DNA of 64,000 nt, from NCBI GenBank assembly GCA_002719955.1, contig PBFW01000076.1:60908-124907 (forward strand), in the 5' to 3' direction. Positions 18,261 through 27,537 of the stretch are shown one piece after another. Within the stretch, counting starts at the first letter, position 1, and each line of letters opens with the position of its first letter. The DNA is from Deltaproteobacteria bacterium (GTDB taxonomy: Bacteria; Myxococcota_A; UBA9160; UBA4427). Both the position numbers and the translations under genes were made by a program. The notes under the pieces were generated by a model. The model was given only the letters and a program-made list of their open reading frames with translations. It was not told the origin of the DNA and did no database searches.

Positions 18261-19670
18261 ATGAAGAAGACGATGCCCGATGAAATCCTGGCGCAGATCG
18301 ATGTGGGATTCGAATCTCGCATCGAGGAATTGACACGCCTGGTTCGAATTCCGAGTGTTTCTGCGAAGGGATTCCCTGCGTCGGAGTTGCGATGTTCTGC
18401 GGAGGCGGTGGCAGCGCTGCTCTCGGATTCCGGTTTCGACGACGTCGAGGTCCTCTCGCAGGGTGGTGGCCATCCCTACGTCATGGGGGCCTGGCTCGGG
18501 GCTGGAAGCGATGCACCGACGCTCCTGCTCTATGCACATTACGACGTGCAGCCGCCGGGACGTGACGCGTATTGGCGTAGCCCGGCTTTCGAACCGACGC
18601 GTGTCATGGATGAAGGCGAAGCGGGTCGGCTCTATGGGCGCGGGGTCGTGGACGACAAGGCGGGCATCGTCGTCTTCGCGGGTGCATTGCGCGCCTGGCT
18701 CGAGCGGGGCACACCGCCTCCGGTCAACCTGAAGATCGTCGTCGAGGGGGAGGAGGAGATCGGTTCGATTCATCTCGCTGATTTTCTGCGCACCCATCAC
18801 GAACGTCTGCAGGCGGATGTGCTCGTCCTGTCGGATACGGCGAATCTCGCGACGGGGCTGCCCTCGATCACGACGAGCCTGCGCGGAATCCTGAATGTCG
18901 ACGTCCGGGTTCGCGCCCTCGATCATCCCGTCCATAGTGGGATGTGGGGTGGGCCCGTGCCGGATGCGACGAGCGCGCTCTCGCGGATCCTGGGGCGACT
19001 CTTCCACGACGACGGTTCGGTTGCGATTCCCGATTTCGAAGCGGACGTCGTGGCGCCTTCCCGGGCAGCGCGGGCGAGAATGGAGGCGCTGCCGATCGAT
19101 GAAGCGGAGTTCCGGTCGGATGTCGGACTCGTGCAGTCGGCGGAATTGATCGCACGTGGGGCCGAAATCTACGAGCGGCTCTGGTATCGACCCGCGCTTT
19201 CGGTGATCGCGCTCGAGGGGATGCCGATCGCCGAGGCGGGCAATCAATTGATTGCGGAGGCCGCCGCGCGGATCGGTGTGCGACTCGCACCGGGACAGGA
19301 TCCGGATGCGATGCGCGCGCGCGTCGTCCCATTTCTCGCGACGAATCCGCCCTGGGGTGCAGAGGTGAAGATCGAAGTCGAAGCCGCGGCCGCTGGCTGG
19401 CGAATGGAACCGGAGGGCCACGCCTTCGAAGCGGCGGAACGAGCGCTTCGAAAGGGATATGACCGGGCGCCGGTTCATATCGGTTGTGGTGGGGGAATTC
19501 CCTTCGTTGCGCCCTTCACGGAAGTACTGGGAGGCATTCCGGCGCTTCTGTTGGGACTCGAAGATCCGATCTGTAAGGCCCACGGTGAGAACGAAAGCCT
19601 CGACCTGGCGGATTTTCGTCGCGCGATGCGTGCGGTCGCGGTGCTTTATTACGAGATCGCCGCTCGTTGA
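18261..19670 (+). CDS. M20-family metallopeptidase/dipeptidase
   Basis: A 469-residue M20/M25/M40 peptidase. Metal and catalytic landmarks are LLYAHYDVQPPG (His and the catalytic Asp), YGRGVVDDKAG (bridging Asp), and VEGEEEIGS (catalytic Glu and metal Glu); the lid domain follows from about residue 200 (DHPVHSGMWGGPVPD). The last metal ligand is in the CKAHGENESL segment. It should hydrolyse dipeptides or N-acyl amino acids in the cytoplasm using two zinc ions. No signal peptide is visible. Confidence 0.9.
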   Translation: MKKTMPDEILAQIDVGFESRIEELTRLVRIPSVSAKGFPASELRCSAEAVAALLSDSGFDDVEVLSQGGGHPYVMGAWLGAGSDAPTLLLYAHYDVQPPGRDAYWRSPAFEPTRVMDEGEAGRLYGRGVVDDKAGIVVFAGALRAWLERGTPPPVNLKIVVEGEEEIGSIHLADFLRTHHERLQADVLVLSDTANLATGLPSITTSLRGILNVDVRVRALDHPVHSGMWGGPVPDATSALSRILGRLFHDDGSVAIPDFEADVVAPSRAARARMEALPIDEAEFRSDVGLVQSAELIARGAEIYERLWYRPALSVIALEGMPIAEAGNQLIAEAAARIGVRLAPGQDPDAMRARVVPFLATNPPWGAEVKIEVEAAAAGWRMEPEGHAFEAAERALRKGYDRAPVHIGCGGGIPFVAPFTEVLGGIPALLLGLEDPICKAHGENESLDLADFRRAMRAVAVLYYEIAAR

Positions 19671-19848
19671 ACGCCATTTGATGGTTTCGCATTCGACGCG
19701 ACCAGCCTTCGCTTCGCGCGCTGGCCGGTTCGCGCAACTCGATGCTCATAGGGTTGATTCTACAATCGAGTCCCCCGCCGGTGGATCGATCACTGCGCTA
19801 AGGTGGCGCGCTTCAGATCGACCCGGATTTTCAGGGAGGCCCACCATC

Positions 19849-22167
19849 ATGTCCGCCACTTCGTCCAATTCGTCTCGGAACGAGAGTGCTCTCGCGACGA
19901 CACCCGCACTCGTCCGAAAGACCTACGATGCGCTCAATCGCAATCTTGGTGTGATTCGTGAACGCCTCGGACGACCGCTGACCTACGCCGAGAAGATTCT
20001 GCTCGGCCATCTCGACGATCCGCGCGGTCAGGAACTCTCCGCCGGAGATTCCTATCTTTTGCTTCGCCCCGATCGCGTCGCGATGCAGGACGCGACGGCG
20101 CAAATGGCGCTCCTCCAGTTCATGCAATCCGGTCGCGACGAGACCGCGGTTCCGTCGACGGTCCACTGTGATCACCTGATCCAGGCCCATCAGGGCGCCG
20201 ACGTCGATATGGAGAATGCGCGGTCGACCAACGCCGAGGTCTACAGTTTCTTGCGTTCCTGTTCGGCGCGTTATGGCATCGGTTTCTGGGGTCCGGGTGC
20301 TGGGATCATCCATCAGGTCGTGCTCGAGAAATACGCCTTTCCGGGTGGCATGATGATCGGCACCGATTCGCATACGCCTAATGCTGGTGGCCTCGGGATG
20401 TTCGCATGTGGCGTGGGTGGGGCCGATGCGGTCGACGTCATGGCCGGCTTTGCCTGGGAGGTGCTCTACCCGAAGGTCGTGGGGATTCATCTGACGGGGC
20501 AGCTCTCCGGTTGGACCTCTCCGAAGGACGTGATCCTCAAGGTCCTTGATCTCTTGACCGTGAAGGGTGGGACGAATCGCGTCGTGGAGTATTTCGGCGA
20601 TGGCGTCGCGTCCCTCTCCTGCACCGGCAAGGGCACCATCACGAATATGGGCGCCGAGCTCGGTGCGACGACATCGATCTTTCCTTTCGACGAGCGGATG
20701 GCGATCTATCTCGAGGCGACCGATCGAAGTGAACTCGCGGACCTCGCGAAGGCGAACCTCGATCTGCTTACACCCGACGCGGAAATACTCACCGACACCG
20801 GTCGTTATTTCGAAGAGATCATCGAGATCGACCTCTCGACCCTCGAGCCGCATATCGTCGGCCCACATACGCCGGATCTCGCGAGGCCCGTCTCGAAGAT
20901 GGGCGCCGACGCGAAGGCCAACGATTATCCCCTCGAGCTCTCCTCTGCACTGATCGGGAGCTGCACGAATTCCTCGTACGAGGATTTCTCACGCGCTGCC
21001 GATATCGCACGTCAGGCGGCAGGTCGTGGCGCGAAGGTGAAGGCCTCGCTCTGGTGCTCGCCGGGTTCGGAGCAGGTCGACGAGACGGTGAGCCGGGACG
21101 GTCAGAAGGCCGCGCTGGAGTCCGTGGGTGCCGTCGTTCTCGCGAACGCCTGTGGCCCCTGCATAGGCCAGTGGAAGCGCGATGGCATCCAAGCGGGCCA
21201 GCCGAACTCGATCATGAGTTCATTCAATCGCAATTTCCCGAAGCGCAACGATGGCAATCAGGCGACGCTCTCTTTCATCGGCAGCCCCGAGATCTGCGTT
21301 GCCTACGCGCTCGCCGGCACGCTCGATTTCAATCCGATGACCGACGAGATCGAGGCCGCCGATGGCACGCGTTTCAAACTCGATCCGCCCGGCCCGGCGC
21401 CCGAGATTCCGGATGACGGCTTCGTGATCAGCTTCGGGGGTTACGAGGATCCGCCGCCGCCGGGAGAGCGCAATTCCCTGCGTGTCGAGGTTGGGTGCGA
21501 CAGCGAGCGACTTCAGCTGCTCGAGCCCTTCTCGGCCTGGGACGGCGCCGACTTCGAGAAGCTCCCGCTCCTACTCAAGGCGAAGGGGAAATGCACGACC
21601 GATCATATTTCGATGGCTGGTCCCTGGCTGAAATTCCGGGGGCATCTCGACAATATCTCCGACAATTGCTTCATCGGCGCCATCAATGCCTTTACCGGCG
21701 ACGCGGGGACGGGCAAGAATATCGAGACCGGTGAAACGGGTATCTCCTTTCCGGCCGTCGCGCGTGACTACAAGGGGCGTGGGCTGAAATGGGTCGTCGT
21801 TGGCGACGAGAATTACGGCGAGGGCTCGAGCCGTGAACACGCGGCGATGGAGCCGCGTCATCTCGGTGCGGCCGCGGTGATCGTTCGTAGCTTTGCGCGG
21901 ATTCACCAATCGAATCTGAAGAAGCAGGGCGTTTTGCCGCTGACCTTCGTCGACCCGACGGATTACGAGAAGATCCGGGAGACGGATCGCATCAGTATCG
22001 TCGGCCTTGCCGATCTCGCCCCCGACCGGAAGGTCGATGTCGTGGTGCATCACGAGGACGGAAGTGAGGACGGGTTCCAGGTCGCACACACGCTCAACGA
22101 AGAGCAGATCGAGTGGTTCAAGGCGGGTTCGGCGCTGAACCTCCTGAGAGCCCAGTCCGGTAACTAG
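19849..22167 (+). CDS. Aconitate hydratase, mitochondrial-type
   Basis: A 772-residue aconitase, the length of mitochondrial ACO2 and shorter than bacterial AcnA or AcnB. The swivel and cluster regions are clear: GTDSHTPNAGGLGMFACGVGG, IGSCTNSSYED with the first cluster cysteine, NACGPCIGQWKR with the other two, and GDENYGEGSSREHAAMEPR near the C-terminus. It isomerises citrate to isocitrate in the TCA cycle. The ATG at 19849 has AGGGAGG upstream; open sequence before it overlaps the peptidase gene in another frame. Confidence 0.94.
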   Translation: MSATSSNSSRNESALATTPALVRKTYDALNRNLGVIRERLGRPLTYAEKILLGHLDDPRGQELSAGDSYLLLRPDRVAMQDATAQMALLQFMQSGRDETAVPSTVHCDHLIQAHQGADVDMENARSTNAEVYSFLRSCSARYGIGFWGPGAGIIHQVVLEKYAFPGGMMIGTDSHTPNAGGLGMFACGVGGADAVDVMAGFAWEVLYPKVVGIHLTGQLSGWTSPKDVILKVLDLLTVKGGTNRVVEYFGDGVASLSCTGKGTITNMGAELGATTSIFPFDERMAIYLEATDRSELADLAKANLDLLTPDAEILTDTGRYFEEIIEIDLSTLEPHIVGPHTPDLARPVSKMGADAKANDYPLELSSALIGSCTNSSYEDFSRAADIARQAAGRGAKVKASLWCSPGSEQVDETVSRDGQKAALESVGAVVLANACGPCIGQWKRDGIQAGQPNSIMSSFNRNFPKRNDGNQATLSFIGSPEICVAYALAGTLDFNPMTDEIEAADGTRFKLDPPGPAPEIPDDGFVISFGGYEDPPPPGERNSLRVEVGCDSERLQLLEPFSAWDGADFEKLPLLLKAKGKCTTDHISMAGPWLKFRGHLDNISDNCFIGAINAFTGDAGTGKNIETGETGISFPAVARDYKGRGLKWVVVGDENYGEGSSREHAAMEPRHLGAAAVIVRSFARIHQSNLKKQGVLPLTFVDPTDYEKIRETDRISIVGLADLAPDRKVDVVVHHEDGSEDGFQVAHTLNEEQIEWFKAGSALNLLRAQSGN

Positions 22168-22304
22168 AAGCGCTTCCATGCATCTCGACCGAGCCAGACC
22201 TTGATCTCGGGCCGAGGACGGATGTCTGGCGACCGCGGGGTCGATGAGATGGCTTCGTGCCACTCGGGCTGGCGGCGCCACCTTCTCGGTGCTTCCTCGG
22301 TGCT

Positions 22305-23012
22305 TCAGTCCGTCTCCGGATCGGCGCTGCGCTCGGGCGCGAAGGTGTTTCGGAGCCAGGCGCGTCCTTTCGGGAACGCGAGCGGGATGCAGAGCGCAAC
22401 GGCGAATACGAGGATCGGCAGCCCGAGGCTCGACCAGCTCGCGTCGGCCAGTCCGTCGCCGAAATAGGCGAAGATCGAGGAGCGGATCAGTCCGCCCGCA
22501 AATGCCGAGATCAGGAAATTGGGCACCGACATGGCCGTCCAGCCCGCCGCCGCTTGAAGCGGTGAGAGGGGTGAGACGGGATAGCCGCAGGCGAGCGCGA
22601 AGGCGACGGCACCCGTCGGCCTCGCCGTGAAGTCGAGCAGCCCGCGGACGTGGGGGCCGAGTCGTCTCTCGAAGACGTCGCGCCCCGCATAACGGGCCAC
22701 CAGGAAGAGGACCAGGCCGGAGATCATCAGGCCGGCACCGCCCACCGCAGTTCCGATGAAGGTTCCGAAGCACAGGCCAGCTGCGATCAGGACGACCTGG
22801 GAAGGCAGCCAGAGAAGCGATCGTCCGGCCACGACGAAGACGAAGAGGAAGGGGCCCATCGGACCCAGTCCGGATGCGAAATTGCGAACCGATTCGATGT
22901 CGAGGGCAATTCCGAGGCGTTCCCGCGCCCAGCCGCCGACGCTGAAGAGCAACGCGAGGATCGCGAGGGCGACGAGCACGCGCTGGATCGTCTGGGACAT
23001 GGGGGAGAGCAT
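22305..23012 (-). CDS. TVP38/TMEM64 (DedA-like) membrane protein
   Basis: About 235 residues with five or six hydrophobic helices. The family core is FLFVFVVAGRSLLWLPSQVV then FGTFIGTAVGGAG and GYPVSPLSPLQAAAGWTA, equivalent to the reentrant loops of the SNARE-associated/DedA superfamily, implicated in lipid scrambling across the inner membrane. ATG at 23012 or 23000. It is divergent from the lipid kinase gene with about 87 bp between starts. Confidence 0.8.
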   Translation of the reverse strand: MLSPMSQTIQRVLVALAILALLFSVGGWARERLGIALDIESVRNFASGLGPMGPFLFVFVVAGRSLLWLPSQVVLIAAGLCFGTFIGTAVGGAGLMISGLVLFLVARYAGRDVFERRLGPHVRGLLDFTARPTGAVAFALACGYPVSPLSPLQAAAGWTAMSVPNFLISAFAGGLIRSSIFAYFGDGLADASWSSLGLPILVFAVALCIPLAFPKGRAWLRNTFAPERSADPETD

Positions 23013-23099
23013 ATCCACTTCGTGTCCCGCCCACCGGCAGCGGTTCCGCGCTTTCGATCCGGGGGATATCCGGCGGTTGGAGTTCGGTACCGTCAAGGC

Positions 23100-24065
23100 G
23101 TGCCAAGCGAGACCCTCGTCATCCTGAATCCTGCGAGTGCGGCGGGCGCGACCGGTCGTCGCCGTCGGGAAATCCTCCACGCGGTCGAATCCGTCTTCGG
23201 CTGGGTCGATCTGGAGTCGACCTCCGCGCCGGGAGACGCGACGCGGATCGCCCGGCATGCCGCCGAGCGCGGGGTGAAGCAGATTCTCGTCGCGGGGGGC
23301 GACGGAACGACGAGCGAAATCGTCTCCGGGATTCTCGAGGCGGAGACACCGGAGGCGTCGAGGCCACCCATCGGCCTGCTGCCGCTCGGATCTGGCTGTG
23401 ACCTCGCTCGTTCCCTCGAGTTGCCCCGGGAATTGGACGCCGCGCTCGAGCTGATCGCCCGGGGCGGACGCCGGCGGATCGATGTGGGCCGAGCGGAATA
23501 TCTCGATGCCAGGGGCACGCCCAGCACGCGTTTTTTCGTGAATGAGGTGAGCGCGGGATTATCCGGTGCCACCGTGGGGATCGCGGGCCCGCTGGCCAAG
23601 CGGCTCGGGGCGCGGGTCGGCTTCGTCGTGGGGGCGCTCGCGGCGATCGTATTCCACCGGCCGGCGGATCTGAGAGTCGAGATCGATGGTGAGCCGCTCT
23701 ACGAGGGGCCCGTATCGATGATCGTAGCGGCGAATGGATGTTATTTCGGCGCGGGAATGCGGGTTGCGCCGAATGCGCGATTGGATGATGGGCGGCTGGA
23801 GATCGCGCTCGTCCGTGGGCTTTCGGTCTCCCGGCTGCTCGCGAATCTGCCCTCGTTCTATCTGGGTCGGCACGGTCGGCACCCCGATGTTTCGTTTCAT
23901 GCCGCGCGGACCCTCCGGGTCCTGGCGAAGGAGGGTGCGCCGCCGATCGATCTGGACGGCGAGGCGTTGGGGGGGGTGCCGCTCTACGCCGAGGTGCTGT
24001 CGGGCGCGATCGAGGTCTTCGCCCCCGCGTCCGGGGCTCCGGCTCACTCGAAGGCGAGTCGGTGA
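23100..24065 (+). CDS. Diacylglycerol kinase-family lipid kinase
   Basis: A 321-residue protein starting at GTG (VPSETLVILNPASAAG). The catalytic domain shows VAGGDGTTSEIVSGIL, the ATP-binding GGDGT motif, and LLPLGSGCDLARSLELP. The C-terminal beta-sandwich follows from about residue 140. It phosphorylates diacylglycerol, sphingosine or a related lipid alcohol with ATP at the membrane surface. Its stop overlaps the next gene (GTGA), implying co-translation. Confidence 0.88.
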   Translation: MPSETLVILNPASAAGATGRRRREILHAVESVFGWVDLESTSAPGDATRIARHAAERGVKQILVAGGDGTTSEIVSGILEAETPEASRPPIGLLPLGSGCDLARSLELPRELDAALELIARGGRRRIDVGRAEYLDARGTPSTRFFVNEVSAGLSGATVGIAGPLAKRLGARVGFVVGALAAIVFHRPADLRVEIDGEPLYEGPVSMIVAANGCYFGAGMRVAPNARLDDGRLEIALVRGLSVSRLLANLPSFYLGRHGRHPDVSFHAARTLRVLAKEGAPPIDLDGEALGGVPLYAEVLSGAIEVFAPASGAPAHSKASR

Positions 24066-25042
24066 GAGCGCCGAGTGCGGGGAGGGGGCTCTTTGAAGAG
24101 ATCCGGATCGCTGCCGCGGAAGTGACGCGCCGCGCTCGCTTCGTGCGGATCGACGGGGCGGGGCTCGATGCCTTCGCAGGTCGACTCGCCCAAGAGAATC
24201 GGCGGACGGACGATCTCGATCCCGGCACCCGCTTCACCGGCGACGCCGGGACGATGCTCGCTTTCACGCTTCTTCTCGATGCGATCAATTTCGGTTCGGG
24301 CTGGTTCCCGGTGCTGGCGAAGCGGGCGGGGATGTCCGGATACCAGACGGTCGCGACGGCTTGCCGGGAGCGATTCGAAGCGGTGGGTGGGCCGTCGGGT
24401 GCAGATCTCCGTGGCGTGACGGCCGAATGGATGGCCGAATTGTTGGGCCAGGACATCTCACATGCAGAGGTCGCGGAGTTGATGGAGCTCTTCGCCCAGG
24501 CCTGGCGTGATTTCGGCGAGTGGTTGGGCGCCGCGCACCAGGATCGATTCGAATCGGTCGTCGAGGCGGCTGAGTCTTCCGCGGAGCGCTTGGTGCTTTC
24601 GCTGAGCGAGATGCCGCTCTACCGCGACGTTTCGCGTTACGAAGAGCTCGAGGTCCCGCTCTTCAAGCGAGCACAGATCACAGCCGCCGACTTGAATCGG
24701 GCCTTCGGGCGCGGGCCCTTCGGACGTTTCGACGATCTTGATCGGCTCACGCTCTTCGCGGACAACCTGGTTCCGCATTTGCTTCGCTGCCGGGGCGTGC
24801 TCGTGTACCAGGACGCGCTGGCCGAGCGGATCCGATGCGGCGAACGACTCGCAGCGGGATCTCTGGAAGAGGTCGAGATTCGTGCGGTCGCCGTCGAAGC
24901 GGTCGAACGTCTGGTCGCGGTGCTCGCATCGCTTGGGCATTCGACGACCGCTCATGCCGTCGATGGTCTGCTCTGGAACGCGGGGCAGGCACCCGAGATC
25001 AAAGCGACGCCCCGCCATCGCACGCGTTGTTCATTCTACTAG
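24062..25042 (+). CDS. Queuosine salvage protein (DUF2419/Qng1-like nucleosidase)
   Basis: A 326-residue protein with the DUF2419 signatures LLLDAINFGSGWFP, LFKRAQITAADLNRAFG, LTLFADNLVPHLLR and the C-terminal RHRTRCSFY. Family members (human C9orf64/QNG1) hydrolyse queuosine 5'-monophosphate to release queuine for reinsertion into tRNA. It starts at GTG overlapping the lipid kinase stop by four bases, so it is translationally coupled to it. No queuine transporter or tgt gene lies in the window. Confidence 0.85.
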   Translation: MRAPSAGRGLFEEIRIAAAEVTRRARFVRIDGAGLDAFAGRLAQENRRTDDLDPGTRFTGDAGTMLAFTLLLDAINFGSGWFPVLAKRAGMSGYQTVATACRERFEAVGGPSGADLRGVTAEWMAELLGQDISHAEVAELMELFAQAWRDFGEWLGAAHQDRFESVVEAAESSAERLVLSLSEMPLYRDVSRYEELEVPLFKRAQITAADLNRAFGRGPFGRFDDLDRLTLFADNLVPHLLRCRGVLVYQDALAERIRCGERLAAGSLEEVEIRAVAVEAVERLVAVLASLGHSTTAHAVDGLLWNAGQAPEIKATPRHRTRCSFY

Positions 25043-25119
25043 AACCCGTGCGGCGACCCTCTCGATCGGCGAGGGGGTGCGAATGAGCTGTGCCTGCGAG
25101 TCGAGCTAGGCTCTCGGCG

Positions 25120-25623
25120 ATGAAAATCCTCGACAGCAATTTCTGGTTCGTGTTGGGCCTGCTGACGCTGTTGTGCGGTTTCGCCCTCGCGCGCGGTGGA
25201 ACGCCGCTTCTCGGTGAGGCACTCGGGAGTGGGACGCGCCTCTTCATACGGTTCGGCGCGGTGATTTTCTTGTCCTTTCTGGTGGCGGGCTTGGCGGAGA
25301 CCTTGTTGCCGCGGGAATGGGTCGCGGCGGCGCTCGGTGAGAATTCCGGCTGGAAGGGACTCTTCCTGGCTTCGGCCGCGGGGGCGATCACTCCGGCGGG
25401 TCCCTTCATCTCGATGCCCCTCGCCGCCGGAATGTTGCGTTCGGGAGCGGCACCCGCCGCGGTGGTGACGTTTCTCGCCGCATGGAGCCTGCTTGCGGTC
25501 CATCGACTCATTGCCTGGGAGATCCCGATTCTCGGGGCTTCCTTCGCATTGACCCGGTGGGCGCTTTGCCTCCTCTTGCCCGTGCTGGTGGGGGCAGCCG
25601 CGCGATTCTTCCTCAGGACGTAG
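25120..25623 (+). CDS. Small ArsP-like permease-type membrane protein
   Basis: A 167-residue integral membrane protein with about five hydrophobic helices. GAITPAGPFISMPLAAGMLR, followed by GAAPAAVVTFLAAWSLLAV, resembles the conserved loop of the permease (ArsP_1/UPF0718) family, but the cysteines of the arsenic-type motif are absent and the protein is half the usual length. It may work as a homodimer. Its last 11 bases overlap the convergent PheC-AroQ gene. Substrate unknown. Confidence 0.6.
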   Translation: MKILDSNFWFVLGLLTLLCGFALARGGTPLLGEALGSGTRLFIRFGAVIFLSFLVAGLAETLLPREWVAAALGENSGWKGLFLASAAGAITPAGPFISMPLAAGMLRSGAAPAAVVTFLAAWSLLAVHRLIAWEIPILGASFALTRWALCLLLPVLVGAAARFFLRT

Positions 25624-27031
25624 GAATTCCCGCCTCGGCATCGTGAGCATTCGAGGGTCGTCGCGATTTGCTCGGGGGGGGCGATCGATCATGGGTCGCG
25701 ATGCCGGCCAGTGCTTCGTGGAGCGCGTGGAGATGGGCCTCGGGGAGTCCGTGTCTCGTGAGCGCGGCGGCGATGTCCTCGTAGACGAGATTTGACAAGC
25801 GATCGTCGGTCGTGCGGACGATGAGCGTGGCGATCCGGTCGCCCAGGAAGATCAGGGCCGGCCGAAGGGACTCGTCGAGGTTGGCTTGAGCGCTCGTTTG
25901 GGCGGCGGTGTTCGCGGTTGCTGCGCCAGGATTACGGGAATCGAGCCAGTTGCGCTGGATCCACTTGGCCGCCTCGATCTGTGCGCGATAGAGCCTTCGA
26001 ATCGCCCCGTCCTGCGGCGCCGGAATCCCGTTGCGAACGGCTGCGCGTCGCACCGCCGCGGAGGCCGAATCGAGGACGCGCCTCTCCCTCGTCGGATCCT
26101 CGACCGCCGCCCCGAGCGTCCGTTTGGCGCGCGCGACCCCGGTCATCAGCGAGAGTCGTTCGTCGAGGGCCGCGAGCAGGGCCCGCGGCAAGTCCGCCGT
26201 TCGGGCCTCGGGAAGCCCGTGTGTCCGGCGTAGGTCCGCCAACAGGCCCTCCGCCTCGGCGCGAATCAGCCAATCGTCGAAACGGCGGATCTCTGTCGCG
26301 CTGGCCTTCGGGAACCAGGCCGCCTTCCGGTCACGGGTGAGCGGGCCTATGACGCGCAGTCCGGGACGCTTCGACCGCCAGATCGGAGCCTCCAGCGTGT
26401 CCGTCATGACCGCCTCGATGCCGCTGCGCCCGAGGTGACCCAGCACATTTTCGTTTCGGTCGACGGGATGGATTCGGGCTTCGGCGAGCAGGGTTCGCGC
26501 GACGCGTTCGAGATGCCCCCCGGCGTTGACCGCGAGTTGCAGGCCCGGTCGCTCGAGGTCGCTCGGGGTTCGGAGATCCGAGGAGCCTTCGACGAGAGCG
26601 ACCGCGCCGCTCGTTGTGAGGGGCAGGCTGAAGCGCCCTGCAACCGAGCGATCAGCGCGCACCGTGACGCCGGACAATACGAGATCGAAACGGTGGCGCT
26701 CGAGATCGCCCGTCAGCTCGGGCCATCGGAATCGTACCCATTCGACGCTTCGTCCCCGACCGGTGGCATAGGCCCGAGCCACGTCCACGGAGAAGCCGAC
26801 GGGCTCGACGTCGCCGGAACGCCAGTGGCTGAAGGGGGGGTAGTCGCCGCTGGTGCCGACGCGCAGGGTGCCCGTGACTGGCTCTGCCGGGGGCTTCGCT
26901 GGCCCGGGGTCGAATCCGCGGCAACCGGGGATCGAGAGGCCGACAAATATACATGCGATCATGATCGCAAATAGAAGAAGAGCGCATGAGCGAGAGGCGG
27001 ATATCTGTGAACTTTGTTTTAAAACAGACAC
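25613..27031 (-). CDS. Exported cyclohexadienyl dehydratase-chorismate mutase fusion (PheC-AroQ)
   Basis: A 472-residue protein with a hydrophobic export signal ending in a lipobox-like LSIPGC (residues about 15-38). Residues about 55-275 form a type-3 solute-binding fold with the cyclohexadienyl dehydratase pattern VGTSGDYPPFSHW, VRFRWPELTGDL, FDLVLSGVT, NAGGHLE and MTDTLE. Residues about 285-390 match gamma-class exported chorismate mutase: RLSLMTGVARAKRTLG, EDPTRERRVLDSA and LYRAQIEAAKWIQ. Together they would turn chorismate into prephenate and then phenylpyruvate in the periplasm. The GTG start at 27031 lacks a good ribosome-binding site and sits on a 12-bp palindrome, so the start is uncertain. 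Confidence 0.78.
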   Translation of the reverse strand: MSVLKQSSQISASRSCALLLFAIMIACIFVGLSIPGCRGFDPGPAKPPAEPVTGTLRVGTSGDYPPFSHWRSGDVEPVGFSVDVARAYATGRGRSVEWVRFRWPELTGDLERHRFDLVLSGVTVRADRSVAGRFSLPLTTSGAVALVEGSSDLRTPSDLERPGLQLAVNAGGHLERVARTLLAEARIHPVDRNENVLGHLGRSGIEAVMTDTLEAPIWRSKRPGLRVIGPLTRDRKAAWFPKASATEIRRFDDWLIRAEAEGLLADLRRTHGLPEARTADLPRALLAALDERLSLMTGVARAKRTLGAAVEDPTRERRVLDSASAAVRRAAVRNGIPAPQDGAIRRLYRAQIEAAKWIQRNWLDSRNPGAATANTAAQTSAQANLDESLRPALIFLGDRIATLIVRTTDDRLSNLVYEDIAAALTRHGLPEAHLHALHEALAGIATHDRSPPPSKSRRPSNAHDAEAGIPTS

Positions 27032-27537
27032 TTATGGAGTTTCTCGGTATACGAAAGGAGGTCCGAAAGTCGTTGACCGGTTGCGGCACCTTTCCTACTC
27101 TCGGCGCCCGCTGCTCCGAGCGCATTCCCTTCGGAGCACACCCAACTGTTCAACTCCTCTGGAGCTTCTCCGGAGCACTTCTGGATCCGTCTGCAGGTCG
27201 GTCGAAGTCTTCCCCAGCGCCGGCGATTTTCCATCCCGGCGATCGGCATCAGGGCACGGCAAGTCGTATTCGCCCAATCTGGGAGGGGACGCAACCGAGT
27301 TTCGATCGAAGAGGGATTCCATCGAACGGGTTTCAAACGTTCGGATGGCGAGCGGTGAGTGGTGGTCGGGATCGAGGTTTCCGGGGCGGTTGGACGGCAC
27401 GTCTGAACGAATCGATCGGGAATGCCACGAACAAGCGGGCAAGTGAGGCCGACTGAGCCGGACCAACGCCCTGGCCGAATGCGCGCACGCGTTCGACGAG
27501 ACGATGGCAAGCAGCCGAAAGCGATAGGAGAAGCGTC
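27032..27537. other. Non-coding stretch of about 505 bp with inverted repeats
   Basis: Located between the divergent PheC-AroQ and cold-shock genes. A perfect palindrome TGTTTTAAAACA at 27016-27027 borders it. An 8-bp inverted repeat (TGCTCCGA 27112-27119 with TCGGAGCA 27131-27138) could form a hairpin. A Shine-Dalgarno-like AAGGAGG at 27055-27061 is followed by no convincing gene. It may hold a structured leader, but nothing certain can be assigned. Confidence 0.4.

Noticed and set aside
27085..27115. Sequence resembling a fragment of 5S rRNA on the minus strand
   Set aside because: Only a short GCCGAGAGTAGG-like match; the conserved 5S core is absent.
26986..27456. Plus-strand open frame with an internal AAGGAGG
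   Set aside because: It overlaps the start of the well-supported PheC-AroQ gene, has no recognisable family and becomes arginine/serine-rich.
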